26,790 bases of DNA from an uncultured Bacilli bacterium (lineage in GTDB: Bacteria; Bacillota_I; Bacilli_A; RF39; UBA660), in the NCBI GenBank assembly GCA_944350405.1, contig CALVPC010000001.1, positions 1 through 26,790 on the forward strand, given 5' to 3'. Below are positions 14,204-23,223 of the stretch, piece after piece. Numbering within the stretch: the stretch's first letter is position 1; the number at the start of each line of letters is the position of its first letter. The notes beneath the pieces were generated by a model. It searched no databases. It was given only the letters and a program-made list of their open reading frames with translations, and had not been told where the DNA came from. The translations under genes were made by a program, and so were the position numbers.

Positions 14204-17200
14204 CATTAACTCTTCTTCTAAAACCTCTAAAGGTTCATCAGATAAAAACTGTTTTTTAAGTTCATAAGAAACATCTCTATATTGTTTAGCACCCGTTCCA
14301 GCAGGAATAAGTTTACCAACAATAACATTTTCTTTAAGACCTTGTAATTTATCAACTTTACCCTTAATTGAAGCATCAGTAAGAACTCTTGTTGTTTCTT
14401 GGAATGATGCTGCAGATAAGAATGAGTCAGTCTCTAAAGAAGCTTTAGTAATACCAAGAAGTATTGGCTTACCAACTGCAGGTCTTTTACCCTTAAGAAT
14501 TGCATCTTTATTAATATCTGTAAAGTCTTTAATATTTACTAAACTTCCTATAAGTAATTCAGTATCTCCACCATCAAAAATTCTTATCTTAGAAATCATT
14601 CTACTTACAACAACTTCAATATGCTTATCACTAATATCAACACCTTGAGCTCTATAAGCTTTTTGAATTTCTTTTAAAATATATTCTTGAGTAGTAATTG
14701 GATCTGTTACTGCTAAAAGTTCTTTAGGACTAATGTTACCTTCAGTAAGTTTTTCACCAACTGTAACTTCATCACCTTTTTGAACTCTAAGTTTAGTACC
14801 ATAATTAGTTACATGTTCTACTTCTTCAAGTTTATTTTTTATTTTAATCTTGTATTTACCATGATCTTCAATAATATCTTTAACTTTACCATTAATTGTA
14901 GCAATAGTTGCTTGTCCTTTTGGATTACGAGCTTCAAATAACTCTTCAACACGTGGAAGACCTTGAGTAATATCTTCTCCACCTGCTACACCACCAGTAT
15001 GGAAAGTTCTCATTGTAAGTTGAGTACCAGGTTCTCCAATTGATTGTGCAGCCATAATTCCTATAGCTTCTCCTACTTCTACTAAATTACCAGTAGCAAG
15101 GTTTCTACCATAACATTTTTGACATACACCATTATGTGTATTACAAGTAAGAACACTTCTAATCTCAACTTTTTCTATACCAGCATCTATAATTTTTTCT
15201 GCTTCTTTTTCATTAATCATTTGATCTTTTTCTACGATAACTTCTTTAGTTTCTGGATTAATAATCTTTTTACTTGCGAATCTTCCCACTATACGATCGT
15301 AAAGTCCTTCGATTACAGTACCATCTTTATCATTAACAAATGCAGATACACTAACACCAAAATCAGTACCACAATCACTTTCTTTTACTATAACATCTTG
15401 AGAAACATCAACAAGTCTTCTTGTTAAATAACCTGAAGATGCTGTATTAAGTGCAGTATCAGCACTACCTTTACGAGCACTATGAGTAGATAAGAAGAAT
15501 TCAGAAACTGAAAGTCCTTCTTTAAATGATGAAATTACTGGAATTTCAATTGTTTTTCCACCTGGCTTAGCCATTAAACCACGCATACCAGAAAGTTGAA
15601 CAAACTGTGCAATTTTACCACGAGCACCACTCTTCATCATCATAAAAATTGGATTATCTATAGAATTATCAGCAATTTCTTGAAGTTCATTTTTAACTTG
15701 TTCTTTAGCTTTATCCCAAACACTAATAACACTTTCGTATCTTTCTTCTTCAGTTATTAAACCTCTAGCATATTGCTTATTAATCTTATCAACCATCTTC
15801 TTACCATTAGCAATAATTTCAGGTTTTGATTTACTAGTAGCAACATCATGAGTAGATACAGTAGTACCACTTATAGTAGAATACTTAAATCCTAAATCTT
15901 TAAGTCTATCTAGCATAATTGAAGTTTCTGTAGTCTTATAAAGCTTAAAGATTTGAGCAATTATTTGTTTTAAAGTCTTAACAGGAAATGGCTCAACAAG
16001 AGGCATTTCTTTAATTGCTTCTTTTATATTTACACCAGGTTTTACAAAATATTTAGAAGGTGTAATTTTTTCAATATTTGCTTTAGTTGGTTCATTAATA
16101 TAAGGAAATGTATCAGGTAAAATTTCATTAAATATTAACTTACCAACAGTTGTTATTAAATAATCATCTTTATGCTCTTCAGTAAATAATTTATGTTTAA
16201 ATGAATTAACCTTAACAGCAATTCTTGTATGAAGCTTTAAATTATCTCTTTCATATTCCATAATAGCTTCATTAGAATTTCTAAATACTCTACCTTCTTC
16301 AGGATCTTCTTTTTCCATTGTAAGATAATAATTTCCAAGAACCATATCTTGAGCTGGAGTAACAACAGGTTCACCACTTTTTGGATGAAGAATGTTATTA
16401 GCACCAAGCATTAAAAGTCTAGCTTCAGCTTGAGCTTCTTCACTAATTGGTACATGAACAGCCATTTGATCCCCATCAAAATCTGCATTAAACGCAGGAC
16501 ATACAAGAGGATGAAGACGAATAGCTTTACCACCAATAAGTTTAGGTTCAAAAGCTTGAATTCCAAGTCTATGAAGAGTTGGAGCACGATTTAAAAGCAC
16601 TGGATGTTCCTTAATAACTTCTTCAACAATATCCCATACTCTTTCATCTTGATTTTCAATTAATTTTTTAGCAGCTTTAATATTATGAGCAATACCCTTT
16701 TCCACTAAACCATGAATAACATGAGGCTTAAATAGTTCAAGTGCCATTCCCTTTGGAAGACCACATTGATACATTTTTAAATTTGGTCCAACAATGATAA
16801 CTGAACGTCCAGAATAGTCAACACGTTTACCAAGCAAATTTTGACGGAAACGTCCTTGTTTACCTTTTAACATACTAGAAAGTGACTTAAGAGCACGATT
16901 TCCAGCACCAGTAACACTTTTACCACGACGACCATTGTCAAATAGAGCGTCAACTGCTTCTTGTAACATTCTCTTTTCATTCTGAATGATTATTGAAGGA
17001 GCACCTAAATCAATAAGTTTCTTCAAACGATTATTACGATTAATAACACGGCGATATAGATCATTAAGATCACTTGTTGCAAATCTTCCTCCATCAAGTT
17101 GAATCATAGGTCTAAGTTCTGGCGGAATAACAGGAATTGCATCAAGAATCATCCATTCTGGTTTATTACCAGATTTATAGAATGCATCAAGAATATCAAG

Positions 17201-17827
17201 TCTCTTCAAAAGAGTAGTTCTTTTTTGTCCTTGAGCATTTTCTAATTTTTTACGAATATCTGCAATTTCTTTTTCCAAATCAACTTGTTTAAGAAGTTCT
17301 TTAACTGCCTCTGCCCCCATTCCTACTCTGAAGCCATCACCATATTTTTCATAATATGCACGGTACTCCTTTTCAGATAAAGTTTGTTTATTTTCAAGTG
17401 GTGCAATACCCTTATCAATAACAACGTAAGAAACAAAGTAAAGTACTTCTTCAAGATCACGTTGACTCATATCAAGTACAGTTCCCATACGAGATGGAAT
17501 ACCTTTAAAATACCAAATATGAGAAACAGGAGCAGCAAGTTCTATATGACCCATTCTCTCTCTTCTTACTTTAGAACGAGTAACTTCAACTCCACATCTA
17601 TCACAAACTATATTCTTATACTTAACTCTTTTATATTTACCACATGCACATTCAAAATCTTTAGTAGGTCCAAATATTTTTTCACAGAAAAGTCCATCTC
17701 TTTCAGGTCTTAATGTACGATAATTAATAGTTTCAGGTTTTTTAACTTCTCCATATGACCATTCACGAATCTTATCAGAAGAGGCAATACCAATCTTTAA
17801 AGCTTCAACTTTATTAACTTCTATCAT
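14198..17827 (-). CDS. rpoC: DNA-directed RNA polymerase subunit beta'
   Basis: Catalytic subunit of RNA polymerase, 1209 residues, close to other Bacillota beta' subunits. The N-terminal zinc ribbon has C60, C62, C75 and C78 (CACGKYKRV...CDRCG). The clamp and lid region includes RFRQNLLGKRVDYSGRSVI. The Mg-binding active-site loop NADFDGDQM (447-455) has all three Asp. The trigger-loop/bridge-helix region is recognisable (GARGKIAQFVQLSGMRGLM, then SADTALNTASSGYLTRRLVD). The second zinc site includes CNTHNGVCQKCYGRN, and GIMAAQSIGEPGTQLTMRTFHTGG follows. No large lineage insertion is apparent. ATG at 17827; it overlaps the rpoB stop by one base (TAATG), so translation is coupled. It ends in a strong terminator. 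Confidence 0.99.
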   Translation of the reverse strand: MIEVNKVEALKIGIASSDKIREWSYGEVKKPETINYRTLRPERDGLFCEKIFGPTKDFECACGKYKRVKYKNIVCDRCGVEVTRSKVRRERMGHIELAAPVSHIWYFKGIPSRMGTVLDMSQRDLEEVLYFVSYVVIDKGIAPLENKQTLSEKEYRAYYEKYGDGFRVGMGAEAVKELLKQVDLEKEIADIRKKLENAQGQKRTTLLKRLDILDAFYKSGNKPEWMILDAIPVIPPELRPMIQLDGGRFATSDLNDLYRRVINRNNRLKKLIDLGAPSIIIQNEKRMLQEAVDALFDNGRRGKSVTGAGNRALKSLSSMLKGKQGRFRQNLLGKRVDYSGRSVIIVGPNLKMYQCGLPKGMALELFKPHVIHGLVEKGIAHNIKAAKKLIENQDERVWDIVEEVIKEHPVLLNRAPTLHRLGIQAFEPKLIGGKAIRLHPLVCPAFNADFDGDQMAVHVPISEEAQAEARLLMLGANNILHPKSGEPVVTPAQDMVLGNYYLTMEKEDPEEGRVFRNSNEAIMEYERDNLKLHTRIAVKVNSFKHKLFTEEHKDDYLITTVGKLIFNEILPDTFPYINEPTKANIEKITPSKYFVKPGVNIKEAIKEMPLVEPFPVKTLKQIIAQIFKLYKTTETSIMLDRLKDLGFKYSTISGTTVSTHDVATSKSKPEIIANGKKMVDKINKQYARGLITEEERYESVISVWDKAKEQVKNELQEIADNSIDNPIFMMMKSGARGKIAQFVQLSGMRGLMAKPGGKTIEIPVISSFKEGLSVSEFFLSTHSARKGSADTALNTASSGYLTRRLVDVSQDVIVKESDCGTDFGVSVSAFVNDKDGTVIEGLYDRIVGRFASKKIINPETKEVIVEKDQMINEKEAEKIIDAGIEKVEIRSVLTCNTHNGVCQKCYGRNLATGNLVEVGEAIGIMAAQSIGEPGTQLTMRTFHTGGVAGGEDITQGLPRVEELFEARNPKGQATIATINGKVKDIIEDHGKYKIKIKNKLEEVEHVTNYGTKLRVQKGDEVTVGEKLTEGNISPKELLAVTDPITTQEYILKEIQKAYRAQGVDISDKHIEVVVSRMISKIRIFDGGDTELLIGSLVNIKDFTDINKDAILKGKRPAVGKPILLGITKASLETDSFLSAASFQETTRVLTDASIKGKVDKLQGLKENVIVGKLIPAGTGAKQYRDVSYELKKQFLSDEPLEVLEEELMG

Positions 17828-20800
17828 TAGTATTCCACCTCTCTTTCTTTAACTTCTTCCGGTATATCGTCTACCTCTAAATCTGCAAATTCATCTGAAT
17901 CTTCTTGAGAATCTTCATCATTTACAGTTTCTTCTAATTTCTTAATTTCTATATCATCGATATTAAAAGTAGTATTATCATCTGTTTCTTCTTTTTCGAT
18001 TTCTTTAAGATCTAAAACTTCATCTTTATCATTGATTATTTGAATATCAAGTCCCAGTGCTTGGAATTCTTTAATAAGTACCCTAAATGATTCTGGAACA
18101 CCAGCTTGATCTATCTTTTGTCCTTTAACTAAAGCTTCATAAACCTTAACACGTCCAACAACATCATCAGATTTAACTGTAAGTATTTCTTGAAGTGTAT
18201 GTGCTGCACCATAAGCATAAAGTGCCCAAACTTCCATTTCCCCAAATCTTTGTCCACCAAATTGAGCTTTACCTCCAAGTGGTTGTTGAGTAACTAAACT
18301 ATATGGCCCAGTAGCACGAGCGTGCATCTTATCTTCGACCATGTGATGAAGTTTTATCATATACATAATTCCAACTGAAACACGATTATCAAATGGACGA
18401 CCAGTACGTCCATCATAAAGAACAGTCTTTCCATCTTCATCCATTCCAGCTTCTTTCATCATAGCTAAAATATCTTCTTCTGTTGCACCATCAAATACTG
18501 GAGTAGCAACATGTACACCAAGTTTTTTAGCAGCCATACCAAGATGAAGTTCTAAAACTTGTCCAATATTCATACGTGATGGAACCCCAAGAGGATTAAG
18601 CATAACATCAACTGGAGTACCATCTGGTAAATATGGCATATCTTCTTCTGGAAGAATAAGAGAAATAACCCCTTTATTGCCATGACGCCCAGACATCTTA
18701 TCTCCAACTTGAATTTTTCTTTTTTGAACTATATAAACACGAATCAATTTTGAAACTCCACTTGGAAGTTCATCACTATTTTTCTTAGTAAAGACTTTAA
18801 CATCATGTACTATTCCGTCACCACCATGTGGCACTCTAAGTGATGTATCACGAACTTCACGTGTTTTCTCACCAAAAATAGCATGTAAAAGTTTTTCTTC
18901 AGAAGTAAGTTCTGCCATTCCCTTTGGAGTAACTTTTCCAACAAGAATATCTCCTTCTTTTACTTCTGTTCCTATTCTAATAATACCTTCACTATCTAAG
19001 TTACGACGAGCTTCTTCACTAACATTAGGGATATCTCTAGTTATTTCTTCAGGACCTAATTTAGTATCACGACAAGGCATTTCATAGTCTTCAATATGTA
19101 TAGTAGTATAAGCATCTTCTTTTACTAATCTTTCATTTAAAATAACAGCATCTTCATAGTTATACCCATTAAACATCATAAATGCTACTAACATATTCTT
19201 ACCAAGAGCAAGTTCTCCCATATCAGTAGATGGTCCATCAGCAAGAATAGTTTTACCACGAACAACTTTATCTCCAACTTTTACAATAGGTTTATGATGA
19301 AAACAAGTATCTTGGTTAGAAGCAGTAAAATCAGATAAATAATAAGTATCTTCTCCACCTTTATTCTTAACAACTACCCTTCTAGCATCAACATAGCTTA
19401 CTACACCATCAGCTTTCGCAACAACTGTAGAACCACTATCACGTGCTGCTATATATTCAACACCAGTACCAACATATGGAGCTTCTGTTTTAAGAAGTGG
19501 TACAGCTTGACGTTGCATGTTAGATCCCATCAAAGCACGAGTAGCATCATCATGTTCCAAAAATGGAATACAACTTGTTGTAATTGATACAACTTGTTGA
19601 GGTGAAACATCTATATAATCAACTTTATCTGGAGAAACAAGTAAGTTTTCTCCACGATAACGTGCTGCAACAGTTTCATCTATTATCTTATTATTTTCAT
19701 CAGTATTAACTGTAGATTCAGAAATAATAACATCATTTTCTTCACTAGCAGTTAAATAATTAACATCATCCATAATAACTGAATTTACAACTTTACGATA
19801 TGGTGTTTGAATAAATCCATATTCATCAATTTTAGCATAACTAGCAAGTGTTGTAATAAGACCAATATTTGGTCCTTCTGGAGATTCGATTGGACAAATT
19901 CTACCATAGTGAGATTCATTAACATCCCTTACATCCATACCAGCTCTATCACGAGAAAGTCCCCCTGGACCTAAAGCACTAAGTCTTCTTTTATGAGTAA
20001 GCTCTGCAATTGGATTATTTTGATCCATAAATTGTGAAAGTTGTGAACTACCAAAGAATTCTTTTAGAATTGCTGTAACAGGTCTAATATTAATAAGAGT
20101 TTTAGGAGTCACTTCATTAATATCTTGAGTAGTCATTCTTTCACGTATAACTCTCTCCATACGAGTAACACCAACTCTAAATTGATTCTGTAAAAGTTCT
20201 CCAACTTGACGAACTCTTCTATTTCCTAAATGATCTATCTCATCAAAGTTACCAACACCTTGAAGTAAATTTAAATAATATGAACAAGCTGCATAAAAAT
20301 CAGAAATAGTAAGTCTTTTAGAATCAATACTTTGATCATTACCAATAACAATCATTACTTCTTTTGTACCAGGTTTATAAATCTTAACAATTTGAACTTT
20401 ATTATAACTATCAAGTTCTTCATTAATTTTAACTTCTTTTACTCCATATCCATTAGCAAATATAGGTTTCAATTCTTCTAAAATAGCTTTATCAATAACT
20501 GTTCCCTTTTTACAAACAACTTCTCCATCTACTTTTATATCTTCAGCAATAGTTTGATTAAGAAGTCTATCAAGCACATTAAGTTTTAAATTAAATTTGT
20601 ATCTTCCAACTTTAGCTAAATCATATCTAAATTCATCAAAAAATCTAGTAATAATTTGATTTTTTGAACTATCAAGTGTCGCTGGTTCACCTGGTCTTAA
20701 TTTTTCATAAATTTCTATTAATGCTTCATCTGTATTTCTAGTAGAATCCTTAGCAATAGTATTTTCAATAAAATCAGTTTTTCCAAATAAACCAGTAATA

Positions 20801-21417
20801 TCTTCATCACTACTAAGTCCAAATGCTCTAAGCATAGTAGTAATAGGTACTTTTCTTGTCCTATCAATTCTTACATATAAAATATCTCTTGCATCAGCTT
20901 CAAATTCAAGCCAAGTACCACGTGTTGGAATAATTTGTGACGTAATTAAACGTCTTCCATTTTTATCAATTTCTTTATTAAAATATACACTTGGAGATCT
21001 AACAAGTTGAGAAACAATAACTCTTTCTGCACCATTAATAACAAATGTCCCACTATCAGTCATTAAAGGCATATCTCCTAAAAATATTTCTTGCTCTTTT
21101 ACTTCACCAGTTTCATTATTAAATAGCCTAACATCAACTTTTAAAGGCGCAGCAAAAGTAGCATACCTTTCTTTACACTCTTTAATGGAGTATCTTGGTT
21201 CATCAAAATGATAATCACCAAATTCTAGTGATAAAGTACCTGCAAAATTTTCTACGGGGAATAGATCATCAAATACTTCCTTAATACCCTTTTCCACAAA
21301 CCAATTATATGATTTTTTTTGAATTTCTAGTAAATCCGTTAGTTCATAACTATTTTTAATCCTAGAAAAACTCCTACGCGTGCGGTGGTCACCACAATTA
21401 ATTATTTTGTATGCCAC
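17827..21417 (-). CDS. rpoB: DNA-directed RNA polymerase subunit beta
   Basis: Subunit beta of RNA polymerase, 1196 residues. The rifampicin pocket is of the sensitive type: FFGSSQLSQFMDQNNP, ELTHKRRLSALGPGGLSRDR and CPIESPEGPNIGLI keep the Asp, His and Ser residues most often mutated in resistance. Core motifs such as KMSGRHGNKGVISLI and GGKAQFGGQRFGEMEVWALYAYGAA are intact. The C-terminus carries an acidic tail of about 60 residues (many Asp/Glu after DEVLDLKEIEKEE). The start is a GTG at 21417, with AGGGGTGA five bases upstream. An in-frame reading from 21477 adds 20 unrelated residues and lacks a ribosome binding site. It is preceded by its own promoter and a leader of about 60 nt, and is overlapped by rpoC. 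Confidence 0.98.
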   Translation of the reverse strand: MAYKIINCGDHRTRRSFSRIKNSYELTDLLEIQKKSYNWFVEKGIKEVFDDLFPVENFAGTLSLEFGDYHFDEPRYSIKECKERYATFAAPLKVDVRLFNNETGEVKEQEIFLGDMPLMTDSGTFVINGAERVIVSQLVRSPSVYFNKEIDKNGRRLITSQIIPTRGTWLEFEADARDILYVRIDRTRKVPITTMLRAFGLSSDEDITGLFGKTDFIENTIAKDSTRNTDEALIEIYEKLRPGEPATLDSSKNQIITRFFDEFRYDLAKVGRYKFNLKLNVLDRLLNQTIAEDIKVDGEVVCKKGTVIDKAILEELKPIFANGYGVKEVKINEELDSYNKVQIVKIYKPGTKEVMIVIGNDQSIDSKRLTISDFYAACSYYLNLLQGVGNFDEIDHLGNRRVRQVGELLQNQFRVGVTRMERVIRERMTTQDINEVTPKTLINIRPVTAILKEFFGSSQLSQFMDQNNPIAELTHKRRLSALGPGGLSRDRAGMDVRDVNESHYGRICPIESPEGPNIGLITTLASYAKIDEYGFIQTPYRKVVNSVIMDDVNYLTASEENDVIISESTVNTDENNKIIDETVAARYRGENLLVSPDKVDYIDVSPQQVVSITTSCIPFLEHDDATRALMGSNMQRQAVPLLKTEAPYVGTGVEYIAARDSGSTVVAKADGVVSYVDARRVVVKNKGGEDTYYLSDFTASNQDTCFHHKPIVKVGDKVVRGKTILADGPSTDMGELALGKNMLVAFMMFNGYNYEDAVILNERLVKEDAYTTIHIEDYEMPCRDTKLGPEEITRDIPNVSEEARRNLDSEGIIRIGTEVKEGDILVGKVTPKGMAELTSEEKLLHAIFGEKTREVRDTSLRVPHGGDGIVHDVKVFTKKNSDELPSGVSKLIRVYIVQKRKIQVGDKMSGRHGNKGVISLILPEEDMPYLPDGTPVDVMLNPLGVPSRMNIGQVLELHLGMAAKKLGVHVATPVFDGATEEDILAMMKEAGMDEDGKTVLYDGRTGRPFDNRVSVGIMYMIKLHHMVEDKMHARATGPYSLVTQQPLGGKAQFGGQRFGEMEVWALYAYGAAHTLQEILTVKSDDVVGRVKVYEALVKGQKIDQAGVPESFRVLIKEFQALGLDIQIINDKDEVLDLKEIEKEETDDNTTFNIDDIEIKKLEETVNDEDSQEDSDEFADLEVDDIPEEVKEREVEY

Positions 21418-21483
21418 TAAATTCACCCCTACTTTCAAATTTTCAAAAATCTTTGCCGCAATTAGACAAATAACCAACTTATA

Positions 21484-21512
21484 TTATTACCATAATTTTA
21501 ACAAGTTGTCAA
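21484..21512 (-). promoter_or_regulatory. Promoter of rpoB-rpoC
   Basis: TTGACA (21512-21507), a 17-base spacer ending TGG, then TAATAA (21489-21484): a consensus -35 plus an extended -10 (TGN). The ybxB stop codon TGA is inside the -35 hexamer. The predicted start near 21477 gives a leader of about 60 nt. Confidence 0.75.
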
Positions 21513-22096
21513 TCAAAAATACATTTTATTACAAAAAAACCTTTAAATTTTTTTATTACCTCAACTCTATAAATTTTACTCAAATCTTTAATAGCACTTT
21601 TTGCCCCTTGATCCTTATTCATAACAAAATATAAACTGCCTCCATTAACAAGGTAATCCTTTGCCCCAAAAAGTATATCATAAACCACTTTTTTACCAGC
21701 TCTAATAGGGGGATTAGTAATAATAAAATCAAATTTTTTTATAATCTTATCATAAGTATCACTTTCATAAACAGAAATATTAGATACATTATTCTTCTTT
21801 ATATTCATTTCAGTCAAATGAATAGCTCTTCTATTAACATCAATCATTTCAACATTAATATTAAAAAAAGAAGATAAAATAATTCCAATCGCACCATAAC
21901 CACATCCAACATCTAGAATGCTACCATGAAGATTTTCCTGTAAAAGTGTCTCGATCAAAACTCTACTACCAAAATCAAGACCTCGTTTAGAAAAAACACC
22001 ATTATCAGTATAAAAGCAAAAACTTCTATCTTTAATTTTAACAGTAGTCTGTTTTAAATTACTTTTCAAATCTTCATTAGTAAAATAGTGATTCAT
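21509..22096 (-). CDS. ybxB: Class I SAM-dependent methyltransferase, YbxB/RsmC-like
   Basis: Probable rRNA or small-RNA guanine methyltransferase of the RsmC/COG2813 type; the exact target of Bacillota YbxB is unsettled. The 195-residue protein has the SAM motif I ILDVGCGYGAIGI (about 60-72), an acidic motif II residue in VEMIDVNRRA, and the catalytic TNPPIRAGK motif IV, with the upstream FSKRGLDFGSRVL segment typical of this subgroup. The position between rplL and rpoB is the same as in B. subtilis. The ATG at 22096 has AAGGGGA upstream; an in-frame reading from 22135 overlaps the terminator hairpin. It is probably expressed by read-through from rplJ-rplL. Confidence 0.92.
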   Translation of the reverse strand: MNHYFTNEDLKSNLKQTTVKIKDRSFCFYTDNGVFSKRGLDFGSRVLIETLLQENLHGSILDVGCGYGAIGIILSSFFNINVEMIDVNRRAIHLTEMNIKKNNVSNISVYESDTYDKIIKKFDFIITNPPIRAGKKVVYDILFGAKDYLVNGGSLYFVMNKDQGAKSAIKDLSKIYRVEVIKKFKGFFVIKCIFD

Positions 22097-22115
22097 TTTA
22101 TCTTCCCCTTTATAG

Positions 22116-22148
22116 CATAAAAAGCCCATCATCATAATGATTGGCTTT
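22116..22148 (-). terminator. Terminator/attenuator between rplL and ybxB
   Basis: On the minus strand AAAGCCAATCAT (22148-22137) pairs with ATGATGGGCTTT (22132-22121), with one A-G mismatch and a TATG loop, followed by about five T. It would reduce read-through from the stalk-protein genes into ybxB, consistent with the higher need for L12 than for the methyltransferase. Confidence 0.85.
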
Positions 22149-22166
22149 AAATAAACTTAAAATTAA

Positions 22167-22532
22167 TTATTTTAATTCAACTGAAGCTCCAGCTTCTTCA
22201 AGCTTAGCTTTTAATTCATTAGCTTCTTCAGTAGGAATATTTTCCTTTATATTTCCACCATTATCAGCGATTTCTTTAGCTTCTTTTAAACCTAATCCAG
22301 TAACTTCTCTAATAATTTTAATAACATTAATTTTAGCAGCACCAGCACTTGTAAGAACTACTGTTTGTTTGCTTGGTCCAGCTTCTTCTTGTGCTACTGG
22401 AGCAGCAGCGACAGCCACAGCACTTGGATCAACACCAAATTCTTCTTTCATTGCATCAACTAATTCCTTCACTTCTAATAATGTCATTTCTTTTAAAGAG
22501 CTAATAAATTCATCTTTTGTTATTTTTGCCAT
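22167..22532 (-). CDS. rplL: 50S ribosomal protein L7/L12
   Basis: Stalk protein present in multiple copies on L10; recruits translation factors. The 121-residue protein shows the N-terminal dimerisation domain (MAKITKDEFISSLKEM), an Ala/Val-rich hinge (about 38-53) and the conserved C-terminal domain (VIKIIREVTGLGLKEAKEI, then EEANELKAKLEEAGASVELK). Full length. AAGGAGGAAA lies upstream of the ATG at 22532. It follows rplJ after 34 bases and is followed by a terminator. Confidence 0.98.
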   Translation of the reverse strand: MAKITKDEFISSLKEMTLLEVKELVDAMKEEFGVDPSAVAVAAAPVAQEEAGPSKQTVVLTSAGAAKINVIKIIREVTGLGLKEAKEIADNGGNIKENIPTEEANELKAKLEEAGASVELK

Positions 22533-22566
22533 AACAAATTTCCTCCTTTTTCTATTTTATTTTTTT

Positions 22567-23058
22567 TTAATTTTCTTTTTGTTCAGCATATAAATTTAAT
22601 GCTATTGATAAATCTTTAATAATACCAATCATACCACTAGCAAGCATAGTATACAATCCTTCACGAGATGGTATTTTAGCAAACTCAGCTAATTTTGCTT
22701 GATCTGCTATATTGTTTTCGATCAATCCAGCCTTTAGTACTAAAGCATCATTCTTTTTAGCCATATCACTAAGAACTTTTACTGCAGCAATATCATCTTT
22801 ACTAAATGCAATAGCAGTTGGACCAGTTAAATACTCAGCAAAATCAATATTCAAATCTTTAAAAGCAAGTCTAAGCATAGTATTTTTATAGACCTTATAT
22901 TCAGAATCATTTTCTTTAAGCATAACTCTTAAATTTTTAATTTCTTTATCAGTAAGGCCACGATAGTCAAATAATACTACAGATTTAGAAAGAGAAAACT
23001 TATCTTTAATCTCTGAAACTATCTTTTGCTTTTCTTCTAAAACCTTAACACTTGGCAT
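22567..23058 (-). CDS. rplJ: 50S ribosomal protein L10
   Basis: Anchors L7/L12 dimers to the ribosome (163 residues). N-terminal rRNA-binding globular domain with VVLFDYRGLTDKEIKNLR (about 27-44), YKVYKNTMLRLA and EYLTGPTAIAFS; C-terminal helix (IIKDLSIALNLYAEQKEN) for L12 binding. The ATG at 23058 has AAAGGAGGT upstream. It is preceded by an L10-type leader RNA and by its own promoter, which overlaps the end of rplA, and is cotranscribed with rplL. Confidence 0.97.
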   Translation of the reverse strand: MPSVKVLEEKQKIVSEIKDKFSLSKSVVLFDYRGLTDKEIKNLRVMLKENDSEYKVYKNTMLRLAFKDLNIDFAEYLTGPTAIAFSKDDIAAVKVLSDMAKKNDALVLKAGLIENNIADQAKLAEFAKIPSREGLYTMLASGMIGIIKDLSIALNLYAEQKEN

Positions 23059-23099
23059 TACAATACCTCCTTTATAATTTATTTATAAGTGCAAAAGAT

Positions 23100-23190
23100 A
23101 AAGAGTCCCATTCCAAAGACTCTCTATATATACTAAGTATAAGTCCTCGGTAGGAATTACACATAACCTACTGTCTTTGGCACTTGATAT
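23100..23190 (-). ncRNA. L10 leader (autoregulatory RNA upstream of rplJ-rplL)
   Basis: On the minus strand the RNA reads CCAAAGACAGTAGG..., a loop, then CCTACCGAGGAC, resembling the L10-binding leader known from Bacillota (Rfam L10_leader, by memory). Two exclusive helices are possible. CCAAAGAC (23180-23173) can pair perfectly with GTCTTTGG (23120-23113), closing the leader. Alternatively AGAGTC (23123-23118) pairs with GACTCT (23107-23102) to form a terminator-like hairpin followed by TTATCTTTT. They share bases 23118-23120. Confidence 0.8.
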
Positions 23191-23194
23191 CAAT

Positions 23195-23223
23195 ATTATA
23201 AACTAATTATTATTAAATGTCAA
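23195..23223 (-). promoter_or_regulatory. Promoter of rplJ-rplL
   Basis: Perfect TTGACA (23223-23218), 17-base spacer, perfect TATAAT (23200-23195). The -35 lies in the last codons of rplA. Predicted RNA start near 23188, directly at the L10 leader; leader length about 130 nt. Confidence 0.88.

Noticed and set aside
20000..20170. Rifampicin-resistance changes in rpoB
   Set aside because: The Asp, His and Ser positions of the rifampicin pocket have the sensitive-type residues.
21418..21477. N-terminal extension of RpoB from a start at 21477
   Set aside because: The extra residues do not resemble RpoB and coincide with the predicted transcript start; the GTG at 21417 has AGGGGTGA.
22141..22593. 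150-codon plus-strand ORF
   Set aside because: It is antisense to rplL and the end of rplJ; its Ala/Ser/Thr-rich sequence is the complement of the L12 hinge codons, and there is no ribosome binding site.
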